Shown here piece by piece: positions 6,570 to 15,452 of a DNA stretch of 37,051 nt. The stretch is from Porphyromonadaceae bacterium UBA3318 (GTDB lineage: Bacteria; Bacteroidota; Bacteroidia; Bacteroidales; Muribaculaceae), in NCBI GenBank assembly GCA_002361235.1, contig DESI01000022.1, positions 1 through 37,051 of the forward strand. The letters are read 5' to 3'. Positions within the stretch are counted from its first letter, which is position 1, and each line of letters begins with the position of its first letter. The notes beneath the pieces were generated by a model. That model did not search any database. It worked only from the letters and a program-made list of their open reading frames with translations, and was not told where the DNA came from. A program made the position numbers and the translations under genes.

Positions 6570-7656
6570 CCTTAAGAAAGTGACGGAGCTTCACGGTGCG
6601 GAAATAAACGAGGCCGTGACACGCGCCGTGAATTCGGGATGGTATCTGCATGGCCGTGAAACAGAGGCTTTCGAACAGGCATATGCCCGGTACACAGGTA
6701 CGGAACATGCCATTGGAGTGGCCAACGGACTGGATGCCCTCAGGCTCATATTCAGGGCATTGATCGAACCGGGACGCCTCAGTCTCGGCGACGAGGTGAT
6801 TGTGCCGGCCAACACATACATAGCGTCCATACTGGCTGTGTCGGAATTCGGTCTGACTCCCGTGCTTGTGGAACCGGACCCGGTGACAATGCAGCTGGAC
6901 GGAAACCTTCTGAAAAACACGATAACCTCACGCACCCGCGCCGTTCTGCTGGTGCATCTTTATGGTCAGTGTGCATACACGCCTGTTATAGAAGAAGTGT
7001 GTCAAAGTCACGGACTGATGCTGATAGAGGACAACGCGCAGGCTCACGGATGCGTGTATAACGATAAGAGAACGGGAAGCCTCGGACTGGCCGCGGCGCA
7101 TAGTTTCTATCCCGGCAAGAATCTCGGCGCGCTCGGCGACGGCGGGGCCGTAACCACCGGCGACAGCGAACTTGCCGAGACTATCCGTTCGCTCGGCAAC
7201 TATGGCTCGCAACGCAAGTATGTGTTCAGATACAAGGGATACAATTCGCGGCTTGACGAGATTCAGGCCGCGGTGCTGAACGTGAAGCTGAAATACATAG
7301 ACGCCGACAACGAACATCGTCGCCGGCTGGCCAAGATATATTTTGACAATATAAGGAATCCGCACGTCACTCTCCCCTACTGGAGCGGTGGCGACGACCA
7401 CGTGTTCCATATATTCGCCATCCGTTCGCAGTGGCGTGACAAATTGCAGGAATATCTGACCGAAAACGGAGTTCAGACGTTGATACATTATCCCATACCA
7501 CCGCACCGTCAGGAATGCTATAAGGAATGGAACACAATGAGTTTTCCGATTACGGAACGGATACACGCCGAGGAACTGTCGTTGCCGATGTCGGCGGCCA
7601 TGACGCCGGACGAGGCAATGACGGTAGCAAGGATTATAAATGATTTTAAGCCATGA
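6553..7656 (+). CDS. fdtB: DegT/DnrJ/EryC1-family sugar aminotransferase (FdtB-like)
   Basis: A 367-residue PLP-dependent aminotransferase that puts an amino group on the 3-keto sugar made by FdtA, giving dTDP-3-amino-3,6-dideoxyhexose. It has the standard fold-type I signature: the PLP-ring Asp160 in LIEDNAQAHG and the Schiff-base Lys189 in SFYPGKNLGALGDGGA. GYNSRLDEIQAAVL is the usual DegT dimer-interface motif. It overlaps fdtA by 17 bp and polA by 4 bp (ATGA), so all three are one transcript. The pairing with FdtA supports 3-amination; substrate stereochemistry is inferred. Confidence 0.85.
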   Translation: MILFNDLKKVTELHGAEINEAVTRAVNSGWYLHGRETEAFEQAYARYTGTEHAIGVANGLDALRLIFRALIEPGRLSLGDEVIVPANTYIASILAVSEFGLTPVLVEPDPVTMQLDGNLLKNTITSRTRAVLLVHLYGQCAYTPVIEEVCQSHGLMLIEDNAQAHGCVYNDKRTGSLGLAAAHSFYPGKNLGALGDGGAVTTGDSELAETIRSLGNYGSQRKYVFRYKGYNSRLDEIQAAVLNVKLKYIDADNEHRRRLAKIYFDNIRNPHVTLPYWSGGDDHVFHIFAIRSQWRDKLQEYLTENGVQTLIHYPIPPHRQECYKEWNTMSFPITERIHAEELSLPMSAAMTPDEAMTVARIINDFKP

Positions 7657-10457
7657 ACCAGGATACAGGAGACAAGAGGTTATTTCTATTGGATGCGTAC
7701 GCGCTGATATTCAGGGCGTATTATGCCTTGATACGGATGCCGCGCATCACTCAGAGCGGATTCAACACATCGGCTGTGTTCGGATTCGTCAATACGCTTG
7801 AGGAAGTGCTGCGTAAGGAGAAACCCACGCATATAGCCGTATGTTTCGATCCGCAGGGACCCACGTTCCGCAAGGAAGCCAGCAGCGAATACAAGTCGGA
7901 GCGGGCCGCCATGCCTGAGGACATCAGGCTTTCCGTGCCTTATATCAAGGATATAATCCGCGCCTATAACATTCCTGTGGTGGAGGTGGCCGGATTCGAG
8001 GCCGACGACGTGATCGGCACCCTGTCGTCAATGGCTGAAAAAGAGGGTTACACCACATATATGATGAGTCCCGACAAGGACTTCGGTCAGCTTGTCACGC
8101 CCCGTATCATTCAGTATAAGCCCTCCTACCGCGGCCAGGACTTTGAACTGCGCGGTCCGGAGGAGGTGTGTCAGCGATATGGCTTGCAGAACACTGGGCA
8201 GGTGATAGACCTGTTGGCGCTGATGGGCGACAAGGTGGACAACATACCCGGCTGCCCCGGCGTGGGCGAAAAGACTGCCGTAAAGCTGATACAGGACTTC
8301 GGTTCGGTCGAGAATCTGTTGGCCAATACCGACAAACTGAAAGGAGCGTTGCAGAAAAAGATAACTGAAAACAGCAGTCAGATAGAATTCTCCAAGTTTC
8401 TTGCCACGATACGGCGCGACGTGCCAGTGGAGGTGACTCCGGCCGACCTGGAACGCAAGCCGGAGGACAAGGCGAAGCTGATGGAGATTTTCAAGGAGTT
8501 GGAATTCAAACAGCTTGCCGACCGTGTGTCGCGCCGCATAGACGCTGACAGAAACGCCGTGGCGCCTAAGGCCGATACGGGCGGATTCCCTACCTCGCTG
8601 TTTGACGATATGCCCCCTTTAGACGCTCCGGTTGTTGAGGAGGCACCGAAAGCGTTGGATAAGGCCGGTGTGGATTACCGGCTGGTGGACAACGGAACAG
8701 AACTGGATGCACTGCGCCGTGCGCTGGACGGCAAGACACGCGTAGGACTGTTCTTGGTGTCGGAAGGCGAGAACGATATGTCGTGCGTATGGCGCGGCAC
8801 GGCCATTGCCGTGGAAAAGGGTAAGGCATACTATATACCGGCCGATTATGACGAGGGAACGGCATTGGTATTGGACGTGATGTCGATGCCTGCAATAGAG
8901 AAAGTGACGGTTGCGGCCAAACGCGACATGGTCATTGCCTCGCGTCGGCGTGGCGACGATGTGGAGTCATTGACCGCCTTCTACGACCTTGCATTGGCTC
9001 ACTATGTGTTGCAGCCCGAAATGCGTCACGGACTCGAGGCGCTGGCTTCTACATACCTTAATTACGATATGCAGCCCTACCCCGGACTGACCACATCGTC
9101 GAAACGTGGAACCAAGACACAGCAGGGCGCCGGCGTTCCGAACGATGTGATGAGTGAATGGGCCTGCGAGGGTGCGGACATTTCGTTACAGCTTTACGAG
9201 CCACTTTCGGAGGAGGTGAATAAGTCGGGAATGGACGCGTTGCTGAGAGATCTGGAGTTTCCGTTGGTACCCGTGCTGGCAAGCATGGAGCTGACCGGCG
9301 TCAGAATAGATACCAGGGCATTGGACGAGGCGGCGCAGGATATGGAGCGGCGTCTGGCCGAGCTGGAGCAGAAGATATATTCGCTTGCCGGTATGGAGTT
9401 CAACATCGGGTCGCCGTCAAAGGTGGGCGAGGTTCTGTTCGATGTCCTCCAGCTTGACCCCAAGGCGAAGAAAACCAAGACAGGTCAGTATTCCACGGCA
9501 GAGGATGTATTGGAGAAACTTGTGAGCCGCCATCCTGTGGTGCAGCTGATCATGGACTACCGCGCGATGAAGAAGCTGCTGTCCACCTACCTACAGGCAT
9601 TGCCGGCGGCCATCAATCCGGTTACGGGTAAGGTACACACCAACTATAACCAGACGGTCACGGCCACGGGACGCATATCTTCAACGGCACCGAACCTGCA
9701 GAACATACCTGTGCGCGAGGCATTGGGCCGCGAGATACGTCGCGCCTTCATTCCCGACGAAGGATGCCTGTTCCTGAGCGCCGACTATTCGCAGATAGAA
9801 CTGAGGCTGATGGCCGATTTCAGCCATGATCCCATCATGGTCGACGCCTTCCTGCAGGGCGAGGACGTGCATGCCATCACCGCCGCCAAGATATTCCATA
9901 AGGATATAAAGGATGTGACCGCCGACGAACGGCGCGCCGCCAAGACAGCCAACTTCGGCATCCTGTACGGCATCAGCGCTTTCGGGCTCTCGTCGCGTCT
10001 CGGCATACCGCGTGCCGAAGCCAAGGACCTGATAGACAATTATTACGATACATTCCCGACGGTACGCAAGTTCCAGTCGGACGCGGTGGAGCATGCCCGC
10101 GAAAACGGATATGTGGAGACACGCATGGGACGTCGCCGCATGTTGCCCGACATCAATTCCAAGAATCCGACAGTGCGCGGATATGCCGAACGCAACGCCG
10201 TGAACGCGCCGCTGCAGGGCACAGCCGCCGATATCATCAAAAAGGCCATGATAGCCATTTACGGCGACATGAAGCAAAAGAACATGAAGTCGCGCATGAT
10301 AATGCAGGTGCACGACGAGTTGAACTTCAACGTGGTGCCCGAGGAGCTGCCCGTGCTTCAGGAACTTGTGACACGCCGCATGGAGGAGTCATACCGTGGC
10401 CTCGTGCCTCTCACTGCCAGTTCGGGCGTCGCCTCCAACTGGCTGGACGCACACTAA
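7653..10457 (+). CDS. polA: DNA polymerase I
   Basis: A 934-residue family A polymerase for Okazaki fragment maturation and repair. The N-terminal 5'-nuclease domain (about 1-300) is intact, with acidic clusters such as EVAGFEADDVIGTL and LMGDKVDNIPGCPGVG. The C-terminal polymerase domain has motif A (SADYSQIELR, near 710), motif B (RRAAKTANFGILYG, near 760-773) and motif C (QVHDEL, near 885-890). The middle 3'-5' exonuclease domain is present by length but degenerate. The usual DTE of ExoI is replaced by LFLVSEGEND. The EDAD of ExoIII reads EGAD, losing the aspartate equivalent to E. coli D501. ExoII (YDLALAHYVLQ) keeps its aspartate. Proofreading is therefore probably lost, as in Taq polymerase. 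The gene starts in the fdtB stop (ATGA) and its stop overlaps convergent lpxB. Confidence 0.96.
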   Translation: MNQDTGDKRLFLLDAYALIFRAYYALIRMPRITQSGFNTSAVFGFVNTLEEVLRKEKPTHIAVCFDPQGPTFRKEASSEYKSERAAMPEDIRLSVPYIKDIIRAYNIPVVEVAGFEADDVIGTLSSMAEKEGYTTYMMSPDKDFGQLVTPRIIQYKPSYRGQDFELRGPEEVCQRYGLQNTGQVIDLLALMGDKVDNIPGCPGVGEKTAVKLIQDFGSVENLLANTDKLKGALQKKITENSSQIEFSKFLATIRRDVPVEVTPADLERKPEDKAKLMEIFKELEFKQLADRVSRRIDADRNAVAPKADTGGFPTSLFDDMPPLDAPVVEEAPKALDKAGVDYRLVDNGTELDALRRALDGKTRVGLFLVSEGENDMSCVWRGTAIAVEKGKAYYIPADYDEGTALVLDVMSMPAIEKVTVAAKRDMVIASRRRGDDVESLTAFYDLALAHYVLQPEMRHGLEALASTYLNYDMQPYPGLTTSSKRGTKTQQGAGVPNDVMSEWACEGADISLQLYEPLSEEVNKSGMDALLRDLEFPLVPVLASMELTGVRIDTRALDEAAQDMERRLAELEQKIYSLAGMEFNIGSPSKVGEVLFDVLQLDPKAKKTKTGQYSTAEDVLEKLVSRHPVVQLIMDYRAMKKLLSTYLQALPAAINPVTGKVHTNYNQTVTATGRISSTAPNLQNIPVREALGREIRRAFIPDEGCLFLSADYSQIELRLMADFSHDPIMVDAFLQGEDVHAITAAKIFHKDIKDVTADERRAAKTANFGILYGISAFGLSSRLGIPRAEAKDLIDNYYDTFPTVRKFQSDAVEHARENGYVETRMGRRRMLPDINSKNPTVRGYAERNAVNAPLQGTAADIIKKAMIAIYGDMKQKNMKSRMIMQVHDELNFNVVPEELPVLQELVTRRMEESYRGLVPLTASSGVASNWLDAH

Positions 10458-11587
10458 TTTTTGAGGGAGTCTACGATGAGATTGGCGGCGGTGCTGGCGG
10501 CGACTGAGTTGCCGAGGCGCCGCTGCATGTTTTTGTAGCCTTGCGTCATGAACGTCAGCTTGGGACTGGGCTGCAGCAGCGGCGACAGCTCGTGAGCTAT
10601 CGAATCGACGGTGCAACGGTCCAGCAACAGTTCAGGTATGATGCTGTTGTTCACTATCAGGTTGGGCAGCGACACGTACTTCACCTTCAGCAGGTGCGAC
10701 ATGATGTTGTATGACAGACGGCTGCCGTTGGCACGGTACACCACCACCTGCGGCGTGCCTATCAGTGCCGTCTCCAGCGTGGCCGTTCCGCTCACCACGA
10801 CGGCGGCACGGGAATACTTCAGTAAGGTAGGTGTAGCTCCGAATACTACCTTAAGACCGGGGTCCTGGGCTATCTCGCGGTAGAATTTCTCCGGCACCGA
10901 CGGAGCCGCCCCCACGACATACTGGAATTCGGGGAAACGCTTTGCGGCCTCCACCATCAGCGGAAGGTTGTTGCGTATCTCGCCGAGACGCGAGCCTGGC
11001 AGCAGGGCGATGATCGGGCGGTCGTCCACAAGTCCCTGACGCTCCATGAAATGCTTTTTAGGCGGCACATGTCCCATGGTATACGCCATCTCCTCGACCG
11101 AAGGATTGCCCACATAGTCCACGTGATAGCCGTGGCGGGCGTAGAACTCCTCCTCGAACGGCAGGATGGAATACATGCGGTCCACGTATTTCTTGATCTT
11201 GCGTACGCGCCATTCCTTCCAGGCCCACACCTTGGGCGATATGAAGTAATGTACGGGAATGCCTGATTTCTTGGCATATTCGGCCACCATGAGGTTGAAA
11301 CCGGGATAATCCACCAGCACTAAGGCGTCAGGGCGCCATGTACGGAGCAACGCCTTGGCCTGACGCAGATTGGCCATGATGCGCGGCAGGGCGCGAAGCA
11401 CCTCGGAGAATCCCATCACGTTCATGCGGTTGTAATGCAGGTCGGGGTTGCGTCTGGCCTCGGCGGCCATAAGGTCACCTCCGAAAAACCTGAATTCGGC
11501 TTCCGGATCGTTTTCGCGTATATGTTTTATAAGATGAGAGGCATGCAGGTCGCCCGATGCCTCGCCGGCTATGAGTACGTATTTCAT
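10454..11587 (-). CDS. lpxB: Lipid-A-disaccharide synthase
   Basis: LpxB (GT19) joins UDP-2,3-diacylglucosamine and lipid X to form the lipid A disaccharide at the inner membrane. The 377-residue form from ATG 11587 starts MKYVLIAGEASGDLHA, the conserved family N-terminus, so I prefer it to a start ten codons upstream. Other family motifs are VLVDYPGFN, ISPKVWAWKEWR, LPGSRLGEI and VVSGTATLETALIGTP, the last being the nucleotide-sugar pocket. Its 3' end overlaps polA by 4 bp in a convergent arrangement without a terminator hairpin between them. It diverges from the lipoprotein gene at 11644 across a 56-bp gap that must hold both promoters. It shows that the organism makes lipid A. Confidence 0.95.
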   Translation of the reverse strand: MKYVLIAGEASGDLHASHLIKHIRENDPEAEFRFFGGDLMAAEARRNPDLHYNRMNVMGFSEVLRALPRIMANLRQAKALLRTWRPDALVLVDYPGFNLMVAEYAKKSGIPVHYFISPKVWAWKEWRVRKIKKYVDRMYSILPFEEEFYARHGYHVDYVGNPSVEEMAYTMGHVPPKKHFMERQGLVDDRPIIALLPGSRLGEIRNNLPLMVEAAKRFPEFQYVVGAAPSVPEKFYREIAQDPGLKVVFGATPTLLKYSRAAVVVSGTATLETALIGTPQVVVYRANGSRLSYNIMSHLLKVKYVSLPNLIVNNSIIPELLLDRCTVDSIAHELSPLLQPSPKLTFMTQGYKNMQRRLGNSVAASTAANLIVDSLKN

Positions 11588-11643
11588 TGTGTTGTCACGG
11601 TTGTGGCTGTGCAACATTATGCAGTTGCGGGCGTTTCTTCAAT

Positions 11644-13086
11644 ATGAAACACCGCCATATATTATGGACTCTGCCGGGTCTGTTAGGTTTAATCACAGTG
11701 TCCGGAATGCTGACGTCGTGCATCAGCGACGCCATCAGCACGTCGCCCCACGATGTGCTGACCTTCTCGCGCGACACCGTCAGTTTCGACACGGTGTTCA
11801 CCGGCATGGGCACTCCCACGGCGCGCCTGATTGTCAGCAACAAGGCCAAGAAAGGAATAAAGATAAGCTCCATACGGTTCAAGGATCCCGACACGCGTTT
11901 CCGTCTCAATGTCGACGGCCAGAGCGGTTCGGAATTTTCGGACATCGAGATAATGGCCCGCGATTCAATCTATGTGTTCATAGAGTGCAACATTCCCGAA
12001 AGCGCAGGAGCGGAACCGTCGCTGACGGAGGATAAGCTGGAATTCGTGACCAACACGGTGACGCAGGATGTGGTGTGCCAGGCGTGGGGCCAGAACGTTA
12101 CGCGGCTTCGCGGCGTGACCATAGAGGAGGACACACGCTTCACGGCCGAACGTCCGTACGTGATATTCGATTCGCTGAAAGTGGCGGCCGGAGCCACGCT
12201 GACAGTGGACCCGGGCGCCAAACTGCTGTTCCACGACAAGGCGTCGATGCTTATAGACGGCACGCTTCATGCCATAGGAACTCCGGATAAGAAAATAGAC
12301 ATGCGCGGCGACCGCCTGGACAACGTGCTGCCCGATGTGGAGTACGACATCATGTCCGGCCAATGGAGGGGCGTCAACATTACGGCGGAATCATACGACA
12401 ACCGTCTTGAATATGTGGACATGCGCAGTACGGAGATAGGACTGGTGCTCGATTCGTGTGCCAACAGCGACCGCACGAAGCTGACCATGCTCAATTCCTG
12501 GTTGCATAATTCGCGACACAACGTGCTGCAGGCGCAGAACGCCAAGATAAACGCAACGGGATGCGTATTCTCCGAAGCCGCCGGCGCCACCGTACTGCTG
12601 TCGGGCGGCGACGTCAATTTCCTGCAATGCACATTCGCCAACAATTATCTGTTCACGGCCATCTCGCTGCCGCTGGTCACTCTGGTCCACGTGCTGCCCG
12701 ACGAGGAGAACGACACCGACATGACCAGCCCGCTGATGAAGGCACGCTTCGACAACTGCATACTGTACGGCATACCCGACGACCTGAACATAGGCGACTT
12801 CACCGGCGCCGACGTGCTGTTCAGATACTGCTCGTTCAAGTCCAAGGGTGAGAACGACGCCAATTTCACGGACTGTCTGTGGGACACCGACCCGATGTTC
12901 CGCACCATACGCGAGGAGTATTATTTCAACTACAGGCTGCAGGACGATTCACCCGTGATGTCGGCCGGCGACCCCGCGTTGCTCACCCCGGCATCCATGA
13001 CGGATATGGACGGCGTGAACCGTCTGGAGTACGGAAACCCCTCGTCAGGGGCCTATCAATACGTGCCTGCGGCTGAAAATCCCTGA
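11644..13086 (+). CDS. Lipoprotein with right-handed parallel beta-helix, function unknown
   Basis: A 480-residue predicted lipoprotein with a signal peptide and lipobox MLTSC (Cys26). A start 57 bp upstream (11587) would overlap lpxB's start and push the signal peptide inward, so ATG 11644 is preferred. After an N-terminal beta-sandwich-like region (about 40-165) comes a repetitive region (about 175-440) with turns such as AGATLTVDPGAKLLFHDKASM and TAISLPLVTLVHV, typical of parallel beta-helix proteins with scattered Asn/Asp and short hydrophobic strands. The C-terminus (SPVMSAGDPALLTPASMTDMDG) resembles the end of beta-helix proteins of this phylum, near a DxDG motif. It is probably exposed on the outer membrane. 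No catalytic residues can be assigned, so whether it is an enzyme or a structural protein is unknown. Confidence 0.75.
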   Translation: MKHRHILWTLPGLLGLITVSGMLTSCISDAISTSPHDVLTFSRDTVSFDTVFTGMGTPTARLIVSNKAKKGIKISSIRFKDPDTRFRLNVDGQSGSEFSDIEIMARDSIYVFIECNIPESAGAEPSLTEDKLEFVTNTVTQDVVCQAWGQNVTRLRGVTIEEDTRFTAERPYVIFDSLKVAAGATLTVDPGAKLLFHDKASMLIDGTLHAIGTPDKKIDMRGDRLDNVLPDVEYDIMSGQWRGVNITAESYDNRLEYVDMRSTEIGLVLDSCANSDRTKLTMLNSWLHNSRHNVLQAQNAKINATGCVFSEAAGATVLLSGGDVNFLQCTFANNYLFTAISLPLVTLVHVLPDEENDTDMTSPLMKARFDNCILYGIPDDLNIGDFTGADVLFRYCSFKSKGENDANFTDCLWDTDPMFRTIREEYYFNYRLQDDSPVMSAGDPALLTPASMTDMDGVNRLEYGNPSSGAYQYVPAAENP

Positions 13087-13090
13087 TTTA

Positions 13091-13122
13091 TTTGCGAAAA
13101 TTGTGTTAAAACATTAATTTTG
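13091..13122 (+). promoter_or_regulatory. Promoter of the psd operon
   Basis: TTTG (13091-13094), exactly 20 nt, and TAATTTTG (13115-13122) match the Bacteroidetes consensus. The leader of about 33 nt contains a small stem GGCCC-gcaa-GGGGCC (13135-13149) before ATG 13161. Confidence 0.75.
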
Positions 13123-13160
13123 CATTTACACTTGGCCCGCAAGGGGCCTGAGAGCGAAAA

Positions 13161-13871
13161 ATGGGAAAAATGCACGGAGTCAAAATACATCGGGAGGGCA
13201 CTGCGGTGCTGGTTCCGCTGTTTGGTGTGATGGTGGCGCTGATGGTGCCGCTATGGATGTTCATGGCTCCCGGTCCGGTGCCTTTGGTGCTGACGGCGCT
13301 GATGGCGACCGGATACGCTTTCGTGTTCAACTTTTTCCGCTGTCCGCGCCGCACCTATACAGGAAAGCGCAAGAATCATGTGGTCAGTTCGGTGGACGGC
13401 AAGGTCGTGGCCATCGAGAAGGTGTACGAGGGTGAGTTCCTGCATCATGACGCCATGATGGTGTCGGTGTTCATGAGTCCGCTTAACGTGCATGCCAACT
13501 GGTTTCCCGTGGACGGCACCGTGGACTATGTGAAGCATCATCAGGGACGTTTCCTGTCGGCATGGCTCCCGAAGGCCAGCACCGAGAACGAGCGCAGTAC
13601 CGTGGGAATAACCATGACCGACGGCCGCCGCATCACGGTGCGTCAGATAGCCGGCGCCATGGCGCGCCGCATAGTCACCTACGCCCGTCCCGGCGAGGCT
13701 GCTTCAATCGATGATCATCTCGGATTCATCAAGTTCGGATCGCGCGTGGACATATACCTGCCCGTCGATGCCGAGATATTGCTGAGGATAGGCGATGTGA
13801 CCCGAGGAGGCATCACGCCCCTCGCTATCATACGCCAAAAGAAGGATTCGGCTCAACCTACCGACAGCTGA
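13161..13871 (+). CDS. psd: Phosphatidylserine decarboxylase (short, pyruvoyl-type)
   Basis: Psd makes phosphatidylethanolamine from phosphatidylserine at the inner membrane. The 236-residue form belongs to the short, archaetidylserine-decarboxylase-related group. It has two N-terminal hydrophobic segments (about 14-60), the conserved SPLNVHANWFPVDG (about 110-123), and the self-cleavage site Gly193-Ser194 in GFIKFGSRVDIYLP, where Ser becomes the pyruvoyl group. Here the usual LGST is FGSR, as in other short forms. It begins an operon with pssA, which makes its substrate. Confidence 0.93.
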   Translation: MGKMHGVKIHREGTAVLVPLFGVMVALMVPLWMFMAPGPVPLVLTALMATGYAFVFNFFRCPRRTYTGKRKNHVVSSVDGKVVAIEKVYEGEFLHHDAMMVSVFMSPLNVHANWFPVDGTVDYVKHHQGRFLSAWLPKASTENERSTVGITMTDGRRITVRQIAGAMARRIVTYARPGEAASIDDHLGFIKFGSRVDIYLPVDAEILLRIGDVTRGGITPLAIIRQKKDSAQPTDS

Positions 13872-13951
13872 ATGCGTTTTACATCCGGAGGGCGTAATGG
13901 CCTGAGGGCCCAAAACCGCGTCGGTTATGACGTCTTTAATTAGAAATTACT

Positions 13952-14650
13952 ATGAATGCGATAGTTAAGAATATTCCCAACAGCATAACGTGTCTCAACC
14001 TTGTGTCCGGTCTGCTGGCCGTGGCCGCGGCATTCCAGGGCAACGGCCCGATGTGGGGCCTTAGCGGCTATCAGTGGTGCTGGATTTTCATAGGCATTGC
14101 GGCAGTGGCCGATTTCCTGGACGGTTTCGCCGCGCGTCTGCTCCATGCGTATTCGTCATTGGGCAAGGAACTCGACTCGCTGTGCGACCTGGTCAGCTTC
14201 GGCGTGGCTCCCGCCATGCTGATGTTCAACTGCATGATGGACACCGGTTTTCAGAGCTGGACGCCCTGGCTGGCCTTCATAATCCCGGTGTGCGGTGCGT
14301 TGCGGCTGGCCAAGTTCAATATCGACGACCGCCAGACCACCTCGTTCATAGGCCTCCCCATACCCGCAAACGCCATTTTCTGGATAGGATATTCCGCCCT
14401 GGCTTACTACGGAACGGAATTCGTATGCCAGTGGTACTGGTTTCTGCTCATAGTGCTGGTGGAGAGCTGGCTGATGATAAGCCCCGTCAGGTTCTTCTCG
14501 CTGAAGTTCAAGACCTGGGGCTGGAAAGGCAACGCGCTGAAATGGATGATGATCATCACCGCGCCCGTATTGGTGGCCATAATGGGCATTCCCGGATTGC
14601 TCTGGACCATAGTGGCATATACTTTATACTCCCTTTTTGACGTTAAATAA
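13952..14650 (+). CDS. pssA: CDP-diacylglycerol-serine O-phosphatidyltransferase
   Basis: PssA joins CDP-diacylglycerol and serine to make phosphatidylserine, the substrate of the psd product. The 232-residue protein is mostly transmembrane (about six to eight segments). It has the CDP-alcohol phosphotransferase signature DFLDGFAARLL then GKELDSLCDLVSFG (about residues 54-90), with the DGxxAR...GxxxDxxxD metal and CDP ligands complete. It follows psd by 80 bp; the gap shows no terminator, so the pair are probably cotranscribed. A 318-bp MITE lies between it and the next gene. Confidence 0.95.
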   Translation: MNAIVKNIPNSITCLNLVSGLLAVAAAFQGNGPMWGLSGYQWCWIFIGIAAVADFLDGFAARLLHAYSSLGKELDSLCDLVSFGVAPAMLMFNCMMDTGFQSWTPWLAFIIPVCGALRLAKFNIDDRQTTSFIGLPIPANAIFWIGYSALAYYGTEFVCQWYWFLLIVLVESWLMISPVRFFSLKFKTWGWKGNALKWMMIITAPVLVAIMGIPGLLWTIVAYTLYSLFDVK

Positions 14651-14729
14651 GAAAACTCATATCTATAATTGAGTTTATACAGGACTCTATGTTTTAATGA
14701 CCGGGCGCGATGTCCGGCATTAAGAGTTA

Positions 14730-15047
14730 GGGTCTGTTCTTTAAAAAATGTATATGCCAGGGCGGTGGATTTTCGAGGTAATTTTGCCGATTGATGAGGG
14801 AGCAGCCTCGCGGCTGTGACCGAAGAAAGCGACAAAATTAACCGAAAAGACACCGGTCAAGGCATCAAATTATAAAGAATTGTTAATAATGAGACTGTCT
14901 GAAAGAAATATTACCTCAGACTCGCAGCTGCACCTCATCTTTAGCCTTTTGACTCAGTCACATAGTCCACTATGTTCCCGAGTCCGCAAGACTAAATCTG
15001 AGGCACATCTGCGACCCTGGCATATATATTTTTTAAAGAACAGACCC
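14730..15047. mobile_element. MITE: 318 bp with 33-bp terminal inverted repeats and TTA target duplication
   Basis: The terminal inverted repeats 14730-14762 and 15015-15047 match at 32 of 33 positions and begin GGGTCTGTTCTTTAAAAAAT. TTA is present directly outside both ends (14727-14729, 15048-15050), a fitting 3-bp target duplication. There is no transposase. The right half (about 14927-15014) is itself a long imperfect palindrome with roughly 46-nt arms around CATAGT, so a transcript would fold into a large hairpin. A smaller inverted repeat (AATTTTG/CAAAATT) lies in the left half. The ends and the 3-bp duplication recall IS5-family elements (inference). It separates pssA from the DUF4834 gene, ending 14 bp before that start codon. 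Confidence 0.85.
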
Positions 15048-15061
15048 TTAACAGGAAAGTA

Positions 15062-15445
15062 ATGACAATAGGAACGATAATAGCGATAATACTGATCGTC
15101 TTTCTGCTGTGGCCCCAGATCACGCGGTGGGTCACACGGCTGATGATGCGCAGTTGGGAAAAGAAGCTGCGCAAGATGGCCGGGCAGTTCGGCGGAGCCA
15201 CACCGCCCCCGAACGATGGTAAACGCCCTGGCGGGAGACGCCGCAAGGGCGATACCCCTCCCCCACAGCCCAGGCCAAAGCAGCATCCGGCACGGATGAT
15301 GAAAGAAGTGGCCGAGGACGTGCAGTACACCGAAGTCAGGGAGTATTCGCAGACCACGATACATACCGAATCCGGCGATACTTCGACCACATACACCGAG
15401 ACGCAGGTGGAGGATGTGAAATTCACGGAAATCAAGGATAAGTGA
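15062..15445 (+). CDS. DUF4834-type small membrane protein
   Basis: A 127-residue protein with one N-terminal membrane segment (about 5-22, IIAIILIVFLLWPQI), then a basic and proline-rich linker (PPPNDGKRPGGRRRKGDTPPPQPRP, in two stretches) and an acidic C-terminal tail ending VKFTEIKDK. This matches the layout of the Bacteroidetes family DUF4834, usually found near phospholipid genes; its function is unknown. It starts 14 bp downstream of the MITE, and the next gene starts 7 bp after its stop. The insertion may thus have separated it from its former promoter or supplied a new one. No catalytic residues are apparent. Confidence 0.7.
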   Translation: MTIGTIIAIILIVFLLWPQITRWVTRLMMRSWEKKLRKMAGQFGGATPPPNDGKRPGGRRRKGDTPPPQPRPKQHPARMMKEVAEDVQYTEVREYSQTTIHTESGDTSTTYTETQVEDVKFTEIKDK

Positions 15446-15452
15446 GCCACAG

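Noticed and set aside
11587..11643. Longer start for the beta-helix lipoprotein
   Set aside because: It would overlap lpxB's start and place 19 residues before a clear lipoprotein signal peptide.
14407..14853. Minus-strand frame across pssA end and MITE
   Set aside because: Crosses the edge of the MITE and shadows pssA; no motif.
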